Source: an uncultured Pelagibacteraceae bacterium (GTDB lineage: Bacteria > Pseudomonadota > Alphaproteobacteria > Pelagibacterales > Pelagibacteraceae). From it: a stretch of DNA of 37,142 nucleotides. How positions within the stretch are numbered: position 1 is the stretch's first letter; the number at the start of each line of letters is the position of its first letter. A program made the position numbers and the translations under genes. The notes below the pieces were generated by a model. It had not been told where the DNA came from, did not search any database, and was given only the letters and a program-made list of their open reading frames with translations. Shown one piece after another: positions 17,182 to 25,871 of this stretch. The stretch lies in contig CACASQ010000007.1 in the NCBI GenBank assembly GCA_902535255.1, positions 1 to 37,142 on the forward strand, in the 5' to 3' direction.

Positions 17182-17877
17182 CTATTTTAATTTTGTTAGT
17201 TCTTCTCCGGCTTCAAAAATTTCTAGCCTATTCCAGCCAGCTTCTTTGAAAACATTTATAACTTTTTCACTTATACACATAACTCTTGAGCATGTCATCA
17301 ATCCATTGAGTGAGTACTTTTTTGCTAAATCAATAAAGCTTTCTGCACTCCTTTTTGAGTAAACAAAAATTATGTCAGGAGGATGATCCTTGATTAAATT
17401 ATTAGTATCTTGGTTCAATTCTCTAATTTTTTCTGAAGTATAGTTGATAATTTTATCTATTTGAAAACCTTCTTTTTGCAGCTCTAGATCTAAGTCTGAG
17501 GTAATATTATCTCCACATATATATGCTAAGACTTTTTTTTTATCTAAGTCACCTGAATTAACAATAATATTTTTTAGAGCATTTATAGTCCCGCCAGCTG
17601 AAATAGTATTGTTATAACCTTGTTGTCTTACAATCTTTTCTGTAATTGCTCCAACGCAGAAACAAAGTTTATTTCTATCTGGTTTTAATAAGTTTAGACT
17701 CCTTATTGCATTAGCACTTGTAAATATAAATGCGTTGTATTTCTCAGGATTAATAGGATCAAGTTTTGCTTTAGAGATTTTTAAAGTAGGTACATGAATA
17801 ATTTTATGACCTAAAGAAAATAATTTTCCCATTAAATCCTCAGAGTCTATTAAAGGTCTTGTTATTATAATATTCAT
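17182..17877 (-). CDS. hemD: Uroporphyrinogen-III synthase
   Basis: Cyclises hydroxymethylbilane to uroporphyrinogen III. At 231 residues the length fits this poorly conserved family. Supporting pieces are the N-terminal IIITRPLIDSEDLMGKL, FTSANAIRSL, CVGAITEKIV (typically VG..T...), and FVYSKRSAESFIDL, which correspond to the two-domain HemD pattern. Assignment is strengthened by the 4-base overlap with hemC, the usual partner. Confidence 0.88.
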   Translation of the reverse strand: MNIIITRPLIDSEDLMGKLFSLGHKIIHVPTLKISKAKLDPINPEKYNAFIFTSANAIRSLNLLKPDRNKLCFCVGAITEKIVRQQGYNNTISAGGTINALKNIIVNSGDLDKKKVLAYICGDNITSDLDLELQKEGFQIDKIINYTSEKIRELNQDTNNLIKDHPPDIIFVYSKRSAESFIDLAKKYSLNGLMTCSRVMCISEKVINVFKEAGWNRLEIFEAGEELTKLK

Positions 17878-18791
17878 TTTTTCTTAAATTTTTCTCCAGC
17901 TAGATCTAATAATTTTTCCCCAACACTTTTTCCAATAAAAGAAGCATCGATCTCTCTTCCTGTAAGTTCATATTCAAAACTATCCTGGCCGCTATCTGAG
18001 AAAAGCTGACCTTTAAGTTTCAAATTATGATTTTCAATTTCAGCTAAACCACCTAACGCAGTATCGCAATCGCCACCAATAGTTTGAAGCATTTTTCTTT
18101 CAGCTGTCGCGCAAAGACTAGTTTCGTTATCGTTAATTTTTTTTATTAAATTTCTAATTTCATCTTCCTTCCTACATTGTACAGCAATTATTCCTTGTCC
18201 TACTGCTGGTAAAATATGTTCACGATTAAAAGTAAAGCTGATCTTTCTATCAAGTTTAAGTGATTTTACTCCGGCGGCGGCAAGAATGATTCCGTCTAAG
18301 TTGCTCTCGTTGATTTTATTTATTCTAGTATCAATATTTCCCCGAATATCGATTACAGAAATTTTATTATTAATTTTTTTTAATTGAAGTTCTCTCCTTT
18401 TTGAACTCGAGCCAATTTTCACTCCATCTCTTAAATCAGAAACACTTTTAATTCTCTCACTAATTATTACATCTCGATAATCGTTTCTTTTTAAATATGC
18501 TCCTATCAAAAGGTTCTCATTTTCATTTCCCTCCATATCTTTTAGAGAATGTACCGCAATATCTATCTCCTTTTTTAATAAGCTTTCCTCAATTTCTTTA
18601 CAAAATAAATTTTTTCCACCTATTTCTGAGATCTTCTTCTTTAAATTTAAATCACCCGATGTTTTAATAGCTTTAAAATGAATATTTTCCTTTCTAAGGT
18701 CATTATTGTTTTTTATTAATAGCTCCTTTACTTTTGCCACATAGGCTAAAGAAAGTTTACTGCCTCGAGCTCCAATTGTAATTTTTGCCAT
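17874..18791 (-). CDS. hemC: Porphobilinogen deaminase (hydroxymethylbilane synthase)
   Basis: Polymerises four porphobilinogens into hydroxymethylbilane. At 305 residues it carries all landmarks: IGARGSKLSLAY at the start, AVHSLKDM, the arginine-rich IGSSSKRREL and VIDIRGNIDTRI segments, AVGQGIIAVQCR, and the dipyrromethane cofactor cysteine C242 in IGGDCDTALGG. It heads the minus-strand run hemC-hemD-mscS-yggT-folD and is divergent from tsaD over 56 bases. Confidence 0.96.
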   Translation of the reverse strand: MAKITIGARGSKLSLAYVAKVKELLIKNNNDLRKENIHFKAIKTSGDLNLKKKISEIGGKNLFCKEIEESLLKKEIDIAVHSLKDMEGNENENLLIGAYLKRNDYRDVIISERIKSVSDLRDGVKIGSSSKRRELQLKKINNKISVIDIRGNIDTRINKINESNLDGIILAAAGVKSLKLDRKISFTFNREHILPAVGQGIIAVQCRKEDEIRNLIKKINDNETSLCATAERKMLQTIGGDCDTALGGLAEIENHNLKLKGQLFSDSGQDSFEYELTGREIDASFIGKSVGEKLLDLAGEKFKKK

Positions 18792-18847
18792 TAATTGATT
18801 ATATATTCGATAAAATTATTTTATACTATTTTAATTGGTAAAGAGAG

Positions 18848-19924
18848 ATGACAAAAAAGATTACATTTTTAGGAATTGAAACAAGTTGCGATGAAACAGC
18901 TGCCGCTGTGATTAGAGAAAATGATAATGGAACTGCCGACATCCTATCTAATATAGTTTCAAGTCAGATCGATAAGCATAAGAAATTTGGTGGAGTTGTT
19001 CCTGAGTTAGCTGCTAGAGCTCACTTAGAAAACATTGAATACGTTATAGATACAGCTATAAAAGAAAGCAAAATTTCTATTAAGGATACAGATGGAGTTG
19101 CAGCAACTGCTGGTCCTGGTTTAGTAGTTTGTTTAACAGTTGGTCTAAATATTGGAAAATCAATAGCTGCATTTTCAAATAAACCTTTTATTGGAGTAAA
19201 TCATCTAGAAGGACATGCCTTAAGTCCTGGCTTAGAAAAAAAAATTGAATTTCCTTATTTATTATTATTGATTTCAGGAGGTCACACTCAATATTTAATA
19301 GTTAAAGACGTAAACAAATATGAACAATTAGGAACAACCATTGACGACGCTTTGGGTGAAGCATTTGATAAAACTGCAAAAATGTTAGACCTAGGTTATC
19401 CTGGGGGACCAAACGTTGAAAAATTTTCAAACTTAGGAGACAAAAATTTTTTTAAATTACCTGAACCAATTATTAATAAAGCAGGATGCAATTTATCTTT
19501 TGCCGGTCTTAAGACAGCGGTTCTTAGGGAGTCAAAAAAAATTAGTGGAGAAAAAAAATTAAGATATAATTTGGCAGCCTCTTTCCAAAATACAATTAAT
19601 AAAATTCTTTACAAAAAAACTAAAGTTGCTGCTGAAATGTTCAGAGAAAAAATAAAAAAAAATAAGTTTCAACTAATAGTAGCTGGTGGTGTTGCGGCCA
19701 ACAAGACTATCAGAAGTAATCTATCAGCTTTATCAAATGAGATGGGCTTTGAAACTATTTATCCGGATTTAAAGTTTTGTGGAGATAATGCTGCTATGAT
19801 TGCTTGGGCAGGTATACAAAGGTTTAAAAAAAATATGATTGATGATGTAAATATATCGGCAAAATCAAGATGGCCTCTTGATAAAAACGCCCCTTATATG
19901 AAAGGACCTGGATTAAAATTGTAA
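18848..19924 (+). CDS. tsaD: tRNA N6-adenosine threonylcarbamoyltransferase TsaD
   Basis: Transfers the threonylcarbamoyl group to A37 of ANN-decoding tRNAs, working with TsaB and TsaE. At 358 residues it contains GIETSCDETAAAV at the start, metal-binding H119 and H123 in NHLEGHALSP, LISGGHTQYL, GYPGGPNVEK, FAGLKTAV and the GGVAANKTIR / FCGDNAAMIAWAG C-terminal motifs. AAGAGAG directly precedes the ATG. It shares one base with the EVE-domain gene. Confidence 0.96.
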   Translation: MTKKITFLGIETSCDETAAAVIRENDNGTADILSNIVSSQIDKHKKFGGVVPELAARAHLENIEYVIDTAIKESKISIKDTDGVAATAGPGLVVCLTVGLNIGKSIAAFSNKPFIGVNHLEGHALSPGLEKKIEFPYLLLLISGGHTQYLIVKDVNKYEQLGTTIDDALGEAFDKTAKMLDLGYPGGPNVEKFSNLGDKNFFKLPEPIINKAGCNLSFAGLKTAVLRESKKISGEKKLRYNLAASFQNTINKILYKKTKVAAEMFREKIKKNKFQLIVAGGVAANKTIRSNLSALSNEMGFETIYPDLKFCGDNAAMIAWAGIQRFKKNMIDDVNISAKSRWPLDKNAPYMKGPGLKL

Positions 19925-20337
19925 TGCAATATTGGTTAATGAAATCTGAGCCAGACGTTTGGTCTCTTGAACAACAAAAGAAAGCCGGTGAAAAAGGGGT
20001 AGCTTGGGATGGAGTTAGAAATTATCAAGCTGCGAATAATTTAAAAAAAATGAAAACAGGTGATCTATGTTTTTTTTATCATTCAAATATTGGAAAAGAA
20101 ATAGTGGGTATTGTAAAAGTAATTAAAGAGGCATTTATCGATAAAACCGACAAACAGAAGAGATTTGTAGCCGTCCAGGTTAGGTTTCAAGAGCAGCTAA
20201 AATGCCCTGTGCCTCTTGAAAAAATTAAAAAAAACAAGAAAATTTCTCATTTACCGTTAATAAAACAAAGCAGATTATCAGTAATGCCAATAGATTATAA
20301 AAGCTGGAAAATTATTTATAACATGGGTAAAGTGTAA
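19924..20337 (+). CDS. EVE domain-containing protein
   Basis: A stand-alone EVE domain of 137 residues, in the PUA-like fold related to human THYN1, proposed to bind modified bases in DNA or RNA. Recognisable parts are YWLMKSEPDVWSLE, WDGVRNYQAANNLKKMKTGD, and FYHSNIGKEIVGIVKV. It starts one base inside the tsaD stop (TAATG), a linkage that may relate to tRNA modification. No catalytic residues are expected, and its partner is unknown. Confidence 0.88.
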   Translation: MQYWLMKSEPDVWSLEQQKKAGEKGVAWDGVRNYQAANNLKKMKTGDLCFFYHSNIGKEIVGIVKVIKEAFIDKTDKQKRFVAVQVRFQEQLKCPVPLEKIKKNKKISHLPLIKQSRLSVMPIDYKSWKIIYNMGKV

Positions 20338-20354
20338 AAAACTAAGAGGTATTT

Positions 20355-22511
20355 GTGGCTAAAAAGAAAAAAAGAAAAAAGAAAAAACCTAAAAAAAGTA
20401 AAAAGGCTAGAAAAAATATTAAAAGAGTAAAGAAAAATAAGAGTAGAGTTGCAAAGGTAAAAAAGTTTAAAAAGAAGAAGAAAAAGTCAAAAAAAAATAG
20501 AAGATCAGTAAAAAAAGGCAAAAAATCTAGAAAAGCGAAATTTAAATCTCCTATTCAATCAAAAGATAGCGATGGTAACTCAATTATAAAAGTTTCAGAT
20601 AGCTGGGCAAATCAAGCTTATGTGAATGAGTCAAAATATAAAAAGAAATATAAACTTTCAATAAAGGAAAATGATAAGTTCTGGTCAAAAGAAGGTAAGA
20701 GAATTACTTGGATTAAAAAATACACCAAAATTAAAGATGTCAAGTACAGTAAAGAGGAAGTAAGAATAAAATGGTTTTATGACGGAACTTTAAATGCCTC
20801 AGCTAATTGTATTGATAGACATCTTAAAAAGAATCCAAATAAAACAGCAATAATATGGGTCGGGGATGATCCATCTGATACTAAAAAAATATCTTACAAA
20901 GAGTTGCATCAAAATGTTTGTAAGGCAGCAAATGGTCTTAAAAGTTTAGGAGTCCAAAAAGGAGATAGAGTAACAATATATCTTACTATGATCCCTGAGT
21001 TAGCTTATATAATGTTAGCTTGTGCGAGAATAGGGGCTGTGCATTCAATAATTTTTGGTGGTTTTTCTCCAGACTCTATCGCCACAAGAATAACAGATTG
21101 TGAGTCAGAATACTTAATTACTGCTGATGAAGGCGTGAGAGGTGGAAAAATAATTCCGTTAAAAAAGATTGCGGATGAAGCCTTGGACCAATGTCCAGGA
21201 GTAAAAAAGTGCGTAGTTGTAGAAAGAACTGGAAATCAAGTTGATTGGAATAATGAAAGAGATGTTTCTTACAAAGAATTAATTTCATCGGTACCTTCTA
21301 AATGCGAGCCTGAAGAAATGAACGCAGAAGATCCATTGTTTATTCTTTATACGTCTGGTTCTACAGGTAAACCGAAAGGAGTTCTCCATACTACTGGAGG
21401 ATATATGGTTTATGCTTCAATGACCCATCAATATATTTTTGATTATAAAGCCAATGATATTTATTGGTGCACTGCTGATATAGGTTGGGTTACAGGTCAC
21501 AGTTATATCATCTATGGACCGCTTTCAAATGGAGCTACTACGATAATGTTTGAGGGAGTTCCAAACTATCCTGACAGTTCTCGTTGGTGGCAAATAGTGG
21601 ATAAATTTAAAGTGAATATTTTTTACACGGCTCCCACAGCAATAAGAGCTTTAATGAGAGAGGGTGATAAACCAGTTAAGAAAACAAGTAGAAAAACTCT
21701 AAAACTATTAGGAACTGTAGGAGAGCCAATTAACCCTGAGGCATGGATGTGGTATTACAAAACAGTTGGGGACTCAAGATGCCCTATTGTAGATACTTGG
21801 TGGCAAACAGAAACTGGCGGGATATTGATTGCACCTCAACCAGGAGCTATAGATTTAAAGCCTGGTTCAGCAACTAAACCTTTTTATGGGATCAAGCCTG
21901 TTCTAGTTGATAAAGATGGTAAAATTGTAAAGGGAGAAGGAAAAGGTAGACTTTGCATGGCCTCTTCTTGGCCTGGTCAAATGAGAACAGTTTATGGTGA
22001 TCACCAACGGTTTATAGATACATATTTTTCACAATTTGACGGAAAATATTTTACAGGAGATGGCTGTAGAAGAGATAAAGATGGATACTACTGGATTACT
22101 GGTAGAGTTGATGACGTTATAATTGTTTCAGGTCATAACCTTGGAACCGCCGAAATTGAAAGTGCTTTTGTTGCCCATCCTAAAGTTGCTGAAGCAGCGG
22201 TAGTAGGTTTTCCTCATAGTATAAAAGGGAACGGTTTGTACTGTTATGTTACACTTAATGCAGGTGAAAATCCAACTGGTGATTTAGAAAGAGACCTGAA
22301 ACTTTGGGTAAGAAAACAAATTGGTCCAATAGCTACACCTGACGTAATACAATTCTCTCCTGGCCTTCCTAAAACAAGATCAGGGAAAATTATGAGAAGA
22401 ATTTTAAGAAAAATTGCTGCAAACGAGCCTGATAATTTAGGAGACACAACTACATTAGCTGATCCAAGCGTTGTTACTTCATTAGTTGAGAACAGACAAA
22501 ATAAAGGTTAG
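20355..22511 (+). CDS. acsA: Acetyl-CoA synthetase with lysine-rich N-terminal tail
   Basis: Activates acetate to acetyl-CoA through acetyl-AMP. The enzyme domain (from about residue 75) is full length and closely follows E. coli Acs: [11 protein letters not shown] at 332-342, [20 protein letters not shown], and the regulatory acetylation lysine K678 in [11 protein letters not shown]. The total is 718 residues versus about 650 for the family. The extra length is an N-terminal tail in which about 42 of the first 66 residues are Lys or Arg and none are acidic. The start is GTG at 20355 with AAGAGG upstream; there is no other Met before the enzyme domain, although a GTG at residue 92 exists without a good ribosome site. 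It lies 17 bases after the EVE gene. Confidence 0.95.
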   Translation: MAKKKKRKKKKPKKSKKARKNIKRVKKNKSRVAKVKKFKKKKKKSKKNRRSVKKGKKSRKAKFKSPIQSKDSDGNSIIKVSDSWANQAYVNESKYKKKYKLSIKENDKFWSKEGKRITWIKKYTKIKDVKYSKEEVRIKWFYDGTLNASANCIDRHLKKNPNKTAIIWVGDDPSDTKKISYKELHQNVCKAANGLKSLGVQKGDRVTIYLTMIPELAYIMLACARIGAVHSIIFGGFSPDSIATRITDCESEYLITADEGVRGGKIIPLKKIADEALDQCPGVKKCVVVERTGNQVDWNNERDVSYKELISSVPSKCEPEEMNAEDPLFILYTSGSTGKPKGVLHTTGGYMVYASMTHQYIFDYKANDIYWCTADIGWVTGHSYIIYGPLSNGATTIMFEGVPNYPDSSRWWQIVDKFKVNIFYTAPTAIRALMREGDKPVKKTSRKTLKLLGTVGEPINPEAWMWYYKTVGDSRCPIVDTWWQTETGGILIAPQPGAIDLKPGSATKPFYGIKPVLVDKDGKIVKGEGKGRLCMASSWPGQMRTVYGDHQRFIDTYFSQFDGKYFTGDGCRRDKDGYYWITGRVDDVIIVSGHNLGTAEIESAFVAHPKVAEAAVVGFPHSIKGNGLYCYVTLNAGENPTGDLERDLKLWVRKQIGPIATPDVIQFSPGLPKTRSGKIMRRILRKIAANEPDNLGDTTTLADPSVVTSLVENRQNKG

Positions 22512-23149
22512 CTAAAATTTAAATTTTTAGTAATTTTTTTGAATTCATCTTTCATTAAACCCCATTTAAGAGAGATAGAGTTAAGCACAATTTTTTTATC
22601 TAAAATTTTTAATTCATCTGCAATAGGAGACCAAAAGTAAAGGGCCTCTCCACTCTCCTTAAAAGGATCCTCTAAATGGTAATTGTTGAAATTAATTGTT
22701 TCAATTCTTTTTAAGAAATTTTTTTTTCCGTTGTTATAAATTTCCTCGCTTAAACCATTATTTTTTTCTTTTTCGATAATATTTAGGAAAATTTTTTTAC
22801 AATCATTATCTTTTAAATTTTTCTCTGAAATTAAATATGAATATACATAGAAAGCACAATCAGCTAAAGCAACCATATAGATATTCCACTTAGCAATATT
22901 AACTGACTCTAGAAATCTTTCATCTTCCATCATAGCAATGTACTTGACTCCAATTCTGGTCTTCAAATATCCGTATAATGTTGTTTGAGTTACGTGTGCT
23001 GATCTTTCTTGAACAAAATTTTCTAAATCTTGTTTAGATTTTATTTTCTTGAAAAGACCTGAAATTTTCCAAATAGGAATAACGTACTCCCAAACGTTAA
23101 TTAGAGTGTTTCTAAGAGTAATTCGCAATTTATCTAGATTCAATTTCAC
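22508..23149 (-). CDS. Conserved alphaproteobacterial protein of unknown function
   Basis: A 213-residue protein without signal peptide or clear membrane span. The central block, [20 protein letters not shown] followed by RIGVKY and MMEDERF, resembles a conserved uncharacterised alphaproteobacterial family I recognise but cannot name. A later aromatic segment [19 protein letters not shown] may be a buried helix. The start is GTG (23149) with no obvious Shine-Dalgarno; the next Met would remove the conserved block. It is convergent with acsA, their stops overlapping by four bases, and divergent from the symporter. Confidence 0.75.
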   Translation of the reverse strand: MKLNLDKLRITLRNTLINVWEYVIPIWKISGLFKKIKSKQDLENFVQERSAHVTQTTLYGYLKTRIGVKYIAMMEDERFLESVNIAKWNIYMVALADCAFYVYSYLISEKNLKDNDCKKIFLNIIEKEKNNGLSEEIYNNGKKNFLKRIETINFNNYHLEDPFKESGEALYFWSPIADELKILDKKIVLNSISLKWGLMKDEFKKITKNLNFS

Positions 23150-23302
23150 GTTGTATTTAAAAACCCTTTATTTACTAGTCTTATAGCATTTCATATTGGT
23201 TTTGGTGTCCTTTTTTCACTTTAAATTCAACTCATAATCAGTATGCTCCCCAGCAATAAAAGTACTTTTTACGTAAAAAGTTAAAAATAAATAGGGGGAA
23301 AT
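23150..23302 (+). promoter_or_regulatory. Leader of the symporter genes, with 18-bp perfect palindrome
   Basis: The 153-base gap between the orphan gene and the symporter pair holds no gene. A perfect palindrome ACTTTTTACGTAAAAAGT lies at 23264-23281, 21 bases before the start codon, followed by the strong Shine-Dalgarno AGGGGG (23292-23297 region). The palindrome could be an operator or an RNA hairpin near the ribosome site. No confident -35/-10 pair could be chosen in this AT-rich stretch. Confidence 0.5.
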
Positions 23303-23560
23303 ATGTCAAATAAAGACGCATATTGGAATAAGACCAAAAACCATATGATAGTAACATTGGTTCTTTGGGCTTTCTTCTCATTAGTGATCTTCATGTTTGG
23401 TTCTGAACTGAACACGATGTCTTTTCTTGGCTATCCACTAGCATATTACATGACTGCGCAAGGTTCGCTTCTTGCCTTTGTGATAATTTTGTTTTGGACT
23501 GCAAATAAACAAGAAAAAATCGACGAAGAACATGGTTTCTCAGAAAGAGAGGATGACTAA
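23303..23560 (+). CDS. DUF4212 small subunit of sodium/solute symporter
   Basis: An 85-residue membrane protein with two helices (about 17-37 and 44-66) and a charged C-terminal tail ending EREDD. It matches DUF4212, the small partner always found just before VC_2705-type sodium:solute symporters: YWNKTKNHMIVTLVLWAFFS and the MSFLGYPLAYYMTAQGS loop. AGGGGG precedes the ATG. The stop overlaps the symporter start by one base (TAATG), so the two are made together. Confidence 0.9.
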   Translation: MSNKDAYWNKTKNHMIVTLVLWAFFSLVIFMFGSELNTMSFLGYPLAYYMTAQGSLLAFVIILFWTANKQEKIDEEHGFSEREDD

Positions 23561-25416
23561 TGTTTAAAGGAGATTTTATACAAAACCTTCCTAAAATATA
23601 TGGTACCTACACTGGTGGCTTTTTAGTGTTCATCATTTTGATGGCATTAGCAGAGCAAGCAGGTGTGTCGGCTAAAAACATCGGAGTGATGTTCGTAGCT
23701 TTCACGGTATTGATTTATGCCTTAATTGGTTATTTATCAAGAACCATTCAAGTAGATGCCTACTATGTTGCAGGAAGACAAGTGCCAACCGTATTTAACG
23801 GGATGGCAACAGCAGCTGACTGGATGTCAGGTGCATCATTCGTAGCCTTAGCAGGTGGAGTTTACTATGGAGGTTATACTTATATGGCCTTTTTAGTAGG
23901 TTGGACAGGTGGATACGTACTTGTAGCAACTTTAATGGCTCCGTACCTTAGAAAGTTTGGATGTTACACAGTTCCTGATTTTATCGGAACACGATACGGT
24001 GGTAATGCGGTGAGAGCTGCATCAGTATTCGTGCTTTTCATAGCATCATTTACTTACGTAACAGCACAAATTAATGCTACGGGAACAATTGCTTCTAGAG
24101 CTCTTGGAATTCCGTTTGAAGCGGGTGTATGGGTAGGGTTAATAAGTATCCTTATCTGTTCAATGCTTGGTGGAATGAGAGCCGTAACTTGGACACAGGT
24201 TGCTCAGTACATTGTATTAATCATCGCTTACTTATTGCCAGTATTCTGGATAAGTAATAAAGTTGGTGGGGGTGTATTCCCGCACTTAATGTTAGGTGAT
24301 GAAGTTGCAAGACTTGGCGAACTTGAACAACAATTTGGACTAGTTAAAAACAGCGCCGCAGATATGAAAGCAGCTGGGGTACCAGGAGGATTGAAATATA
24401 TCTCTGGATCTCACTCTGGAGTACCTGAAGGTGGAATGGCTGTCTGGAAATACTTATCGTTAGCGATTTGTATGATGGTAGGAACTGCATCGTTACCTCA
24501 TATCTTAATGAGATACTTTACAACTCCTACAGTAAGAGCAGCAAGAAAATCAGTAGCTTGGTCGCTATTCTTTATTTTCTTACTTTACTCTTCAGCGCCT
24601 ATGTTAGCGACATTGTCTAAATTAGCATTGATGGATCCAAATCTACCAACTGGAATTATCGGAAAATCTATTTCTGAAGTTCAGTCGATAGAGTGGGTAC
24701 AAAGATGGTCTGAAGTTAAACAAGTATTTATCGCAGACTTTAATGGTGACGGAATACTTCAGTTGAACGAATGGTTCATGAGAGGTGACGTTGTAGTGTT
24801 AGCTACTCCAGAAGTAGCGGGACTACCGTTCGTAATCTCTGGACTAGTGTTTGCTGGTGGTATGGCTGCTGCCATGTCAACTGCTGATGGATTAGTTCTT
24901 GCGATCTCAAATGCGTTATCGCACGACATTTACTACAAGATCATAAATCCAAAAGCGGAGACTTCAAAAAGACTGTTAGTTGCTCGTGTACTTCTAGTAA
25001 TAATCGGAGCTGCTGGTGCTTACATAGCCTCTTTCAGGCTAACAAGTATCTTAGGTTCGGTTGCTTGGGCATTCGACTTTGCGATGTCAGGCTTATTCTT
25101 CCCACTTGTACTTGGTGTATGGTGGAAGAGAGCTACTAGAGAAGGTGCAATCGCCGGTATCATTGCAGGAATTGTGTCAGGAACAGTTTACTTAACGTGG
25201 GTGTTCCCTAAATTCTCAGTTCCAATATGGGGCGGTGTAAATACTCCTTTCTTAGGTATTGACCATTTAAGATTTGGTTTAATTGGAGCGCCAATTTGTT
25301 TAGTTGTAATGGTGGTAGTCAGTTTAATGACTAAAGAACCAAGTCCAGCTACACAAAAATTAGTAGACGATACAAGAATACCGACAGGTAAGGCTATTCT
25401 TGGTAAGCAACACTAA
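23560..25416 (+). CDS. Sodium:solute symporter, VC_2705/ActP-like subfamily
   Basis: A large SSS-family transporter of 618 residues with about 13 helices, coupling Na+ or H+ entry to uptake of a small organic acid. Landmarks are YYVAGRQVPTVFNGMATAADWMSGASF, TVPDFIGTRYGG, VTWTQVAQYIVLI and MAAAMSTADGLVLAISNALSHD. A loop contains a canonical EF-hand, DFNGDGILQLNE (393-404). The subfamily and its DUF4212 partner are commonly labelled acetate or monocarboxylate symporters, and acsA lies nearby, so acetate is a plausible but unproven substrate. Codons ending in C (TTC, TAC, ATC) look commoner than in neighbours, as expected for high expression. Confidence 0.9.
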   Translation: MFKGDFIQNLPKIYGTYTGGFLVFIILMALAEQAGVSAKNIGVMFVAFTVLIYALIGYLSRTIQVDAYYVAGRQVPTVFNGMATAADWMSGASFVALAGGVYYGGYTYMAFLVGWTGGYVLVATLMAPYLRKFGCYTVPDFIGTRYGGNAVRAASVFVLFIASFTYVTAQINATGTIASRALGIPFEAGVWVGLISILICSMLGGMRAVTWTQVAQYIVLIIAYLLPVFWISNKVGGGVFPHLMLGDEVARLGELEQQFGLVKNSAADMKAAGVPGGLKYISGSHSGVPEGGMAVWKYLSLAICMMVGTASLPHILMRYFTTPTVRAARKSVAWSLFFIFLLYSSAPMLATLSKLALMDPNLPTGIIGKSISEVQSIEWVQRWSEVKQVFIADFNGDGILQLNEWFMRGDVVVLATPEVAGLPFVISGLVFAGGMAAAMSTADGLVLAISNALSHDIYYKIINPKAETSKRLLVARVLLVIIGAAGAYIASFRLTSILGSVAWAFDFAMSGLFFPLVLGVWWKRATREGAIAGIIAGIVSGTVYLTWVFPKFSVPIWGGVNTPFLGIDHLRFGLIGAPICLVVMVVVSLMTKEPSPATQKLVDDTRIPTGKAILGKQH

Positions 25417-25435
25417 TAAATAATTATTGAAAATT

Positions 25436-25467
25436 AAAAGGGGCGAATTTTTCGCCCCTTTTTTTTT
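25436..25467 (+). terminator. Strong intrinsic terminator after the symporter
   Basis: A 12-bp perfect stem AAAAGGGGCGAA / TTCGCCCCTTTT (25436-25447, 25451-25462) with a TTT loop runs into a T tract ending at 25467. It sits 20 bases after the symporter stop. It is the only unambiguous rho-independent terminator in the window. Confidence 0.93.
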
Positions 25468-25492
25468 ACCTAAATCGTGATATTTTAATAGT

Positions 25493-25828
25493 ATGATACC
25501 AACTTGGGCAATAGTATTAGATTATATATTAGGTACTATAATGTGGACTTTAATTGGCCGTGCTTTTATGAATATTTTTCAAAGAGAGGACTCCACCTTT
25601 TTTTTCATGAGAGTCTTTGTAAAGTATACAAATCCAATTATTAACTTATTTAAGTTTATAACTCCTAGTTTTCTTTTTGGGCCTTTTATAGCTCTATATG
25701 TAGCTTGGTTCTTCTATCTCTTTAGATTCTACGCAATGCCTTACATACTTGGTTATGATGTATGGGGGATGCTAGCTTTTCCATTAGAAAGCGATTTTTC
25801 TAGACAATTATATCAACTGTTTAATTAA
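25493..25828 (+). CDS. Small conserved membrane protein, YggT-like architecture
   Basis: A 111-residue protein with about three hydrophobic segments (residues 5-25, 55-85 and 88-100). The loop RVFVKYTNPIINLFKFITPSF recalls the YggT loop (membrane helix, then T-x-P-x-x-x-x-x-x-x-I-P), but I do not recognise the family with certainty. No signal peptide is apparent. It lies alone between the symporter terminator and rpe, 43 bases before rpe. Confidence 0.65.
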   Translation: MIPTWAIVLDYILGTIMWTLIGRAFMNIFQREDSTFFFMRVFVKYTNPIINLFKFITPSFLFGPFIALYVAWFFYLFRFYAMPYILGYDVWGMLAFPLESDFSRQLYQLFN

Positions 25829-25871
25829 GCTTATTTTTTGACAAAGTTTAGTATTAAAATATAAGTAAAGA

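Noticed and set aside
20355-20552. Idea that the Acs tail is a frameshift or non-coding A-rich artefact
   Set aside because: The frame is continuous into Acs, a Shine-Dalgarno and GTG precede it, and Lys is mixed with Arg, Ser and Val codons. Sequencing error in the A runs cannot be fully excluded.
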